10,538 nucleotides of DNA from the NCBI GenBank assembly GCA_964639875.1, contig CAZXEM010000038.1, positions 1 to 10,538 on the forward strand, in the 5' to 3' direction. Shown piece by piece: positions 6,584-10,538 of this stretch; position 1 is the stretch's first letter; every line of letters starts with the position of its first letter. The notes below the pieces were generated by a model. The model was not told the DNA's origin. It did no database searches and saw only the letters and a list, made by a program, of their open reading frames with translations. The DNA comes from CAZQLW01 sp964639875 (GTDB lineage: Archaea > Nanobdellota > Nanobdellia > Woesearchaeales > GW2011-AR9). Made by a program: the position numbers and the translations under genes.

Positions 6584-7489
6584 ATGAAACATAGTCTGAA
6601 AATAACAATAATTATGTTAACAATATTTCTCCTAGCACAATTTATCGGCATTGGTATTATTTACAATTATATTGATACGGGTAAAAGTTTAGAAACTGGA
6701 GAAACAGTTTTCAAAGAGTTACCTATTGGAGAGAGACCGCCAGTAGAAGAAGGAACTTCTTTTATTTTCATTATCCTCGCAGTACTTATTGGGACCGGAC
6801 TTTTATTACTCATTATCAAGTATAACTGGATCTGGATTTGGAAAATATGGTTCTTGTTAGCAGTAGTAATTGCTTTAACAATTGCCGGAACAGCTTTCAT
6901 GAAAGCAGAAATCGCTTTAGTCCTTGCTCTTGGTTTTGCTATTTGGAAGATATTCAAACCTAATGTGTGGGTACAAAATATTACTGAACTGTTCATTTAC
7001 GGTGGTTTAGCAGCAATCTTTGTTCCCATGTTTAATATGTGGTCAGTAACTATTTTATTAGTTTTAATTTCTATTTATGATGCTTACGCTGTTTGGAAAT
7101 CTAAACATATGATTACTTTAGCTAAATCACAAACAAAAGCAAAAATATTTGCTGGATTAATGATTCCTTACACATTAGGTAAAAATGTATCTAAAACAGT
7201 TAAGAAAAAAATCAAAGATAAAAAGAAAACGACTAAAAAAGTTTCCATTAAAGTTCGAACTGCTGTTTTAGGTGGTGGTGATATAGCGTTCCCATTAATT
7301 TTTGCTGGTGTTATTCTTAAAGAAATTGGATTGTGGCAAGCATTAATTATTCCATTCTTTGCTTTATTAGGATTAGGAATATTAATGTGGAAAGGTAAAG
7401 AGAAAAAGTTCTATCCTGCAATGCCATTCATATCTGCTGGCTGTTTTTTAGGATTAGGAATAATTTATTTATTAGGTCTTTTCATTTAG
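6584..7489 (+). CDS. Presenilin/signal-peptide-peptidase-like intramembrane aspartyl protease (A22 family, archaeal type)
   Basis: The 301-residue membrane protein carries the three hallmark motifs of GxGD proteases. Tyr165-Asp166 occurs in a hydrophobic helix followed by AYAVWKSKHM, closely matching archaeal presenilin homologues. Gly230-Gly231-Gly232-Asp233 (GGGDIAFP) starts the next core helix. Pro278-Ala279-Met280 stands at the place of the PAL motif. Asp166 and Asp233 would form the catalytic pair that cuts substrates inside the membrane. Hydrophobic segments lie at about 7-27, 60-79, 83-105, 109-124, 133-150, 152-168, 227-243, 246-269 and 277-300, consistent with the nine helices of the family. 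The loop between the two catalytic helices has a lysine-rich stretch (200-225). The length fits the archaeal family. Substrates are unknown; leftover signal peptides and membrane proteins are the usual guess. It sits between the ATPase and a small helical protein. Confidence 0.9.
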   Translation: MKHSLKITIIMLTIFLLAQFIGIGIIYNYIDTGKSLETGETVFKELPIGERPPVEEGTSFIFIILAVLIGTGLLLLIIKYNWIWIWKIWFLLAVVIALTIAGTAFMKAEIALVLALGFAIWKIFKPNVWVQNITELFIYGGLAAIFVPMFNMWSVTILLVLISIYDAYAVWKSKHMITLAKSQTKAKIFAGLMIPYTLGKNVSKTVKKKIKDKKKTTKKVSIKVRTAVLGGGDIAFPLIFAGVILKEIGLWQALIIPFFALLGLGILMWKGKEKKFYPAMPFISAGCFLGLGIIYLLGLFI

Positions 7490-7499
7490 AAAGGAAAAC

Positions 7500-7507
7500 T
7501 ATAAATA
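7500..7507 (+). promoter_or_regulatory. TATA box of the small helical protein gene
   Basis: TATAAATA is preceded by the purine-rich AAAGGAAAAC. Transcription should start near 7529, leaving a leader of about 20 bases that contains the Shine-Dalgarno site. Confidence 0.65.
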
Positions 7508-7536
7508 ATAATTAATTGTTTAATACTATACATAAA

Positions 7537-7541
7537 GGAGG
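7537..7541 (+). promoter_or_regulatory. Strong Shine-Dalgarno site GGAGG before the ATG at 7550
   Basis: GGAGG, extended to AAAGGAGGAT, lies 8 bases before the ATG. It fixes the start of this small gene and supports it as a real, efficiently translated gene. Confidence 0.75.
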
Positions 7542-7549
7542 ATACTAAA

Positions 7550-7873
7550 ATGGGCTGGTTTCACAACACAGAATTAAACGAAATTCAAGCATTAATTGAG
7601 AGGGGAGAAGTTTCTATTATAAAAGAAGCACAAACAAAATTAAAAGCACGTTTAGACAAAAGATTTAATAAGAAAGAATTAGAAAAGGTTATTAATAATA
7701 TTGGAATAAATTTAGAAAGTTTTTCAGATTTTCAAAAAGGAGCAGAATTTGAATTAACACGAAACAATCAAGATCAAGCTTTAAAATCTATTAAAAATGC
7801 AAAAATCAGTCTTAAAAAATTAAAAACTAATATAAAACATTTAGTTGAAATTGAAAAAATTTTAGAAGATTAA
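7550..7873 (+). CDS. Small lysine-rich all-helical protein, unknown function
   Basis: I do not recognise this 107-residue protein. It has no Cys, no signal peptide and no membrane segment. After MGWFHNTEL the chain looks entirely helical (about 8-35, 39-54, 57-71 and 73-106), rich in Lys, Glu, Asn and Ile, and likely to form a helical bundle or coiled coil. A strong Shine-Dalgarno site, a TATA box and a following T-tract make the gene convincing despite its size. Part of it (ELTRNNQDQALKSIKNAKIS) resembles a segment in the tail of the membrane protein at 2019-3305 (SLKKNDKEKAAKKAKEHLHD), but such low-complexity helices can look alike by chance. It follows the presenilin-like gene by 60 bases with its own promoter, and is convergent with the MBL-fold gene. 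Confidence 0.8.
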   Translation: MGWFHNTELNEIQALIERGEVSIIKEAQTKLKARLDKRFNKKELEKVINNIGINLESFSDFQKGAEFELTRNNQDQALKSIKNAKISLKKLKTNIKHLVEIEKILED

Positions 7874-7882
7874 ATAAGTTAC

Positions 7883-7889
7883 TTTTTTT
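7883..7889 (+). terminator. Oligo-T terminator after the small helical protein gene
   Basis: Seven consecutive T lie 9 bases after the TAA stop, in the 26-base gap between convergent genes. This is the usual hairpin-free archaeal terminator type. The minus-strand MBL gene has no comparable T-run in this gap. Confidence 0.6.
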
Positions 7890-7899
7890 ATTAAGTTAA

Positions 7900-8706
7900 T
7901 TAACTATAACCTCGAACAGGACCTTTATAATCACCATAACTTTCTGGAGAAATCAGTAAACCGTCCCGAGCAGCAATTGTTTGAACACCGGTAAGTCTTT
8001 GAATTTCTCTAGCTTCCTGAAGTGGATCAGCTTTTAACATTTCCAGCCCGAAATGAGTGATTACTACCAATTTTGGTCGAACATGGGAAACAATTTTTAT
8101 TGCTGACTGTGTATCCAAGTTCAAACCTTTACCCTTATCTCCGGGGTAAGGGACGTTTAAAATTAAAATATCTGAACCCATTAAAGCATCTAATAGTTGT
8201 GGAGTTAATTTTGTATCACCTGTGTAACTTAAAGTGAATTTTGGACAAAAGAATTTGAAACCAATTGCAGTAGGATCAGAATGTTCTACCGGTAAAGCGT
8301 TAATTTCTATCAATTCAATAGCAACTTTATGATTTTTTTCAAGAGTAATAATCTTTTCTGCTAAATTTTGATGATGTTTAGTTAACAAAGGATGACTATT
8401 TTCAATGTTTTGGAACGTTGATTTGCTACCCAAAATAATTCCCCGATGTTCAATCCCTGAATGAGTCATTGCATCAATTACAACGTTTAAATCGTTACAA
8501 TGGTTAATATGGCAATGAGAAACTAAAACCGCAGTAGTGTGATGAAGGTTAATATTATACTCTCTAGCTTTATTTAAAGCGCCAGGACCAGGATCAAGAT
8601 GGAATTGAAGGTCTTCTAATTGTAAGATTATTCCCCCTGAAGCTCGAAACTGCTTAGTTACCACTGCAGAACTTCCTGCTGTTCCTAAGAAGATTATACT
8701 TGACAT
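7900..8706 (-). CDS. Metallo-beta-lactamase-fold hydrolase with an altered HxHxDH motif
   Basis: I place the start at the ATG at 8704-8706 (268 residues), because MSSIIFLGTAGS is the first beta strand with which MBL-fold proteins normally begin; an upstream in-frame ATG at 8776-8778 would only add 24 residues unlike the fold. In this numbering, LDPGPGAL (37-44) is followed by the metal motif His64-Cys-His66-Ile-Asn68-His69, then His142 (EHSD), Asp164 (YTGDTK) and His218 (THFG). The pattern resembles the RNase Z/PhnP-like branch of hydrolases, whose substrates are often phosphodiesters, but the substrate here is unknown. Asn68 replaces the Asp of the canonical HxHxDH, codon AAC in place of GAC or GAT. 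It may have altered metal loading or be a family-specific variant. The protein is cytoplasmic by sequence. It is divergent from the thermosome gene. Confidence 0.85.
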   Translation of the reverse strand: MSSIIFLGTAGSSAVVTKQFRASGGIILQLEDLQFHLDPGPGALNKAREYNINLHHTTAVLVSHCHINHCNDLNVVIDAMTHSGIEHRGIILGSKSTFQNIENSHPLLTKHHQNLAEKIITLEKNHKVAIELIEINALPVEHSDPTAIGFKFFCPKFTLSYTGDTKLTPQLLDALMGSDILILNVPYPGDKGKGLNLDTQSAIKIVSHVRPKLVVITHFGLEMLKADPLQEAREIQRLTGVQTIAARDGLLISPESYGDYKGPVRGYS

Positions 8707-8733
8707 GATATCAACTTTTTTTGTTAATGAGTG

Positions 8734-8739
8734 TTTTAA
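8734..8739 (-). promoter_or_regulatory. Weak TATA-like element of the MBL-fold gene
   Basis: Minus-strand TTAAAA within AACTTAAAACA is centred about 30 bases before the A of the ATG at 8706, which would give a leaderless or nearly leaderless transcript. No Shine-Dalgarno site is present before that ATG. The match is weaker than at neighbouring genes. Confidence 0.35.
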
Positions 8740-8795
8740 GTTAATAAAGATTATTATTGTGGAATATGGATTTTTCAAGTCAATTTTTCATAAGG

Positions 8796-8803
8796 TTTAT
8801 AAA
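8796..8803 (+). promoter_or_regulatory. Upstream TATA candidate in the thermosome promoter region
   Basis: TTTATAAA followed by AAG is a strong TATA-like sequence. Used for the thermosome gene it would start transcription near 8825 and leave a leader of about 75 bases. The core is palindromic, so it could also serve the minus strand, although the purine-rich flank expected for that direction is missing. Confidence 0.4.
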
Positions 8804-8822
8804 AAGAAAATGCGCTGATTTA

Positions 8823-8832
8823 ACTAATTAGT
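8823..8832. promoter_or_regulatory. Palindrome ACTAATTAGT upstream of the thermosome gene, possible operator
   Basis: This 10-bp perfect palindrome lies between the two TATA candidates, at the predicted start of the longer transcript. A position like this suits a regulator-binding site, and archaeal chaperonin genes are commonly heat regulated, but the motif matches no operator that I can name and may be chance in AT-rich DNA. Confidence 0.25.
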
Positions 8833-8856
8833 GTGTAGATGTTACTTTTGAATTAA

Positions 8857-8864
8857 TTTATAAA
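8857..8864 (+). promoter_or_regulatory. Proximal TATA candidate of the thermosome gene
   Basis: TTTATAAA is embedded in a 14-bp perfect palindrome (8854-8867, TAATTTATAAATTA). Transcription from it would begin near 8884-8887, at the Shine-Dalgarno site itself, which is tight. The upstream candidate at 8796-8803 may therefore be the one used, or both may be. Confidence 0.4.
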
Positions 8865-8884
8865 TTATAATCAATTATTTTATA

Positions 8885-8891
8885 GGAGGAG
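8885..8891 (+). promoter_or_regulatory. Strong Shine-Dalgarno site GGAGGAG before the thermosome ATG
   Basis: GGAGGAG lies 7 bases before the ATG at 8899. It fixes the start and fits a highly expressed chaperonin gene. Confidence 0.8.
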
Positions 8892-8898
8892 AATTAAA

Positions 8899-10536
8899 AT
8901 GTCAAACAATGTTCAACCAATATTTATCATGCCTGAAGATACGCAAAGAACTACTGGTAAAGACGCTCAACGTAACAATATTGCTGCTGCAAAGGCAGTA
9001 GCACAAACTGTAAGAACAACTCTGGGACCAAAAGGAATGGACAAAATGGTTGTTGATTCTATGGGTGACGTTATCGTAACCAATGATGGAGTAACGATTC
9101 TTAAAGAAATCCAGATTGAACATCCTGCTGGAAAAATGATTGTAGAAATTGCTAAAACTCAAGAAGATGCAGTAGGGGATGGAACAACTACCGCAGTTAT
9201 TCTTGCTGGCGAACTGTTAAAAAAAGCTGAAAATTTACTTGACCAAGAAATTCATCCCACTATCCTTGCTAAAGGATATCGGTTAGCAGAACAAGAAGCG
9301 CAAAAAATTTTGAAAGAAGCTGCAATTGACGTTTCTATTAATGATGAAACTGTTCTTAAAAATATTGCTATTACTGCAATGACTGGTAAAGGCGCAGAAG
9401 CAAACAAAAGTAAACTCGCAGAATTAGTTGTTAAAGCTGTAAAAAGTATTGCAGTAGAAACAAATAATAAGTTTGAAGTTGATTTAAATTGTATTAAGAT
9501 TGAAAAAATAGTGGGTGAAAGTACTGATACTAGTGAGTTAGTAGAAGGTATCGTTATTGATAAAGAAAAAGTTCATTCTGCAATGCCAGTAAAAGTTGAA
9601 GAAGCAAAAGTAGTTCTGCTTAATAGTGCTTTAGAAATAAAAAATACAGAAATTGATGCAAAAATTCAAATTACTGACCCCGCACAACTTAATTCTTTCC
9701 TTGAACAGGAAGAAAAAAGTTTAAAAAATATGGTTGAACAGGTTAAAAGTAGTGGAGCCACAGTTTTATTTTGTCAAAAAGGTATTGACGATCTTGCTCA
9801 ACATTTCCTGGCAAAGGAAAAAATTCTTGCTCTTCGCAGAGTAAAAAAATCTGATATGGAAACATTAGCTCAAGCAACGGGAGCAAAAATTGTTAGTAAC
9901 TTAAAAGAATTAAGTTTTGAAGATGTTGGTTATGCAGGACTAATTAGAGAGAAAAAAATTAATGATGAAGAAATGATTTTTATTGAAAAATGTAAAAACC
10001 CTAAGGCAATGACTATCCTAGTTAAAGGTGGTACGGAACATGTTGCTGATGAAATTAAAAGGGCAGTAACTGACGCAATTGGAGATTTAGCAGCAACATT
10101 AAAAGATGGTAAAGTTGTTACCGGCGCTGGGGCAATAGAAATTGAACTAGCTAAATGGTTAAGGAACTATTCTCGTAGTTTAAGTGGGAGAGAACAACTT
10201 GCAGTACAAGCTTTTGCTGAAGCAATGGAAGTCGTTCCAAGAACTTTAGCAGAAAATGCTGGTTTGGACCCGATTGATGTTTTAACTAAACTTAGAGCAG
10301 AACATGATCAAAATAATAAAAATGCTGGTTTAAACGTTTTTACGGGTGAGGTAATGGATTCTTGGCAGTGTGGAGTTATTGAACCTTTAAAGATTAAAAC
10401 TCAAGCTTTATCTTCAGCTACAGAGGTAGCAGAAATGATTTTAAGAATAGATGATGTTATCTTGGGTGGAACAGGTAAAAATCAACAAATGCCACCAGGG
10501 ATGGGCGGTATGCCTCCTGGAATGGGAGGGATGTGA
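8899..10536 (+). CDS. thsA: Thermosome subunit (group II chaperonin)
   Basis: The 545-residue protein is a full-length archaeal chaperonin subunit. It forms a double-ring ATP-driven cage that folds cytosolic proteins. The equatorial nucleotide-binding motifs are present: TTLGPKGMDKM (40-50), NDGVTIL with Asp63, and VGDGTTTAV with Asp94 and Gly95-Thr98. The expected catalytic Asp of the second half is Asp392 in RAVTDAI, followed by KVVTGAGAIEIELA. The apical domain lies between about 210 and 365. The C-terminus carries the Gly/Met-rich tail typical of thermosomes, here two PPGMGGM units, which projects into the cavity. The ATG is supported by a strong Shine-Dalgarno site. The gene is complete, with a TGA stop. 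Only one subunit gene is visible, so I cannot say whether the complex is made of one or several subunit types; the symbol is generic. Confidence 0.97.
   Translation: MSNNVQPIFIMPEDTQRTTGKDAQRNNIAAAKAVAQTVRTTLGPKGMDKMVVDSMGDVIVTNDGVTILKEIQIEHPAGKMIVEIAKTQEDAVGDGTTTAVILAGELLKKAENLLDQEIHPTILAKGYRLAEQEAQKILKEAAIDVSINDETVLKNIAITAMTGKGAEANKSKLAELVVKAVKSIAVETNNKFEVDLNCIKIEKIVGESTDTSELVEGIVIDKEKVHSAMPVKVEEAKVVLLNSALEIKNTEIDAKIQITDPAQLNSFLEQEEKSLKNMVEQVKSSGATVLFCQKGIDDLAQHFLAKEKILALRRVKKSDMETLAQATGAKIVSNLKELSFEDVGYAGLIREKKINDEEMIFIEKCKNPKAMTILVKGGTEHVADEIKRAVTDAIGDLAATLKDGKVVTGAGAIEIELAKWLRNYSRSLSGREQLAVQAFAEAMEVVPRTLAENAGLDPIDVLTKLRAEHDQNNKNAGLNVFTGEVMDSWQCGVIEPLKIKTQALSSATEVAEMILRIDDVILGGTGKNQQMPPGMGGMPPGMGGM
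10492..10533 (+). repeat. Two tandem 21-base units encoding PPGMGGM at the thermosome C-terminus
   Basis: Units 10492-10512 and 10513-10533 encode identical heptapeptides. The DNA differs at the third position of all five degenerate codons (two Pro, three Gly); only the two ATG codons are unchanged. The repeat is thus kept at protein level while its DNA has diverged. Confidence 0.85.
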
Positions 10537-10538
10537 TT

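Noticed and set aside
6667..6996. Minus-strand ORF of 109 codons inside the presenilin-like gene
   Set aside because: It lies wholly opposite a well-supported gene, has no promoter or Shine-Dalgarno site and resembles no family.
8707..8778. N-terminal extension of the MBL-fold protein from the ATG at 8776-8778
   Set aside because: The 24 extra residues precede the first strand of the fold and resemble translated intergenic DNA. The nearest TATA box (8796-8803) is slightly too close for a leaderless start there and lacks a suitable flank on that strand.
8707..8898. Possible tRNA or riboswitch in the longest intergenic gap
   Set aside because: The region is very AT-rich, lacks the conserved tRNA T-loop GTTCRA sequence and has no paired GC stems; it is explained by two divergent promoters.
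8902..9162. Minus-strand ORF of 86 codons opposite the thermosome 5' end
   Set aside because: It is fully antisense to highly conserved chaperonin codons and has a composition rich in Ser, Asn and Phe typical of shadow frames.
1..10538. Defence island, mobile element or CRISPR
   Set aside because: No transposase, integrase, spaced direct repeats or recognisable toxin-antitoxin pair is visible. The HerA-like ATPase alone, without a nuclease or SIR2 partner nearby, is not enough to call a defence system.

Overview
The window looks like chromosomal DNA from an archaeon. It is AT-rich (roughly one third G+C by eye). It encodes a group II chaperonin (thermosome), ribosomal protein L35Ae, a HerA-type ATPase and a presenilin-like protease of the archaeal type. 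Upstream of nearly every gene is a TATA box at the archaeal distance, and start sites fall into leaderless and Shine-Dalgarno classes. The small compact gene set and many lineage-specific helical or membrane proteins fit a DPANN archaeon (Woesearchaeota/Pacearchaeota-like). That placement is inference; only the archaeal assignment is firm.

Layout. Positions 1-1917 (+) hold a left-truncated papain-like cysteine protease with a beta-rich domain and a long charged helical C-terminus. Positions 2019-3305 (+) encode a six-segment membrane protein with a long charged cytoplasmic tail. Two minus-strand genes follow: a calcineurin-like metallophosphoesterase (3312-4505) and L35Ae (4650-4904). On the plus strand come a HAS-barrel/HerA-type ATPase (5025-6548), a presenilin/signal-peptide-peptidase-like intramembrane aspartyl protease (6584-7489) and a small lysine-rich helical protein (7550-7873). 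A metallo-beta-lactamase-fold hydrolase (minus, 7900-8706, start moved inward) is divergent from the thermosome gene (8899-10536), which is complete 2 bases before the window ends.

Genes are tightly packed; the longest gap is 192 bases, and no tRNA, rRNA, CRISPR array, insertion sequence or integrase was seen. Most genes appear to have their own promoter, so the cluster is a set of mainly monocistronic units rather than one operon. Themes are protein quality control and turnover (papain-like protease, presenilin-like protease, thermosome) and membrane-associated functions, but the sequence does not show that these genes form one pathway. I did not find convincing evidence for a new multi-gene system. 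The best leads are the presenilin homologue with a variant PAL motif, the Asp-to-Asn change in the metal-binding motif of the MBL protein, the protease with unassigned C-terminal domains, and facing promoter-like elements around the L35Ae gene.
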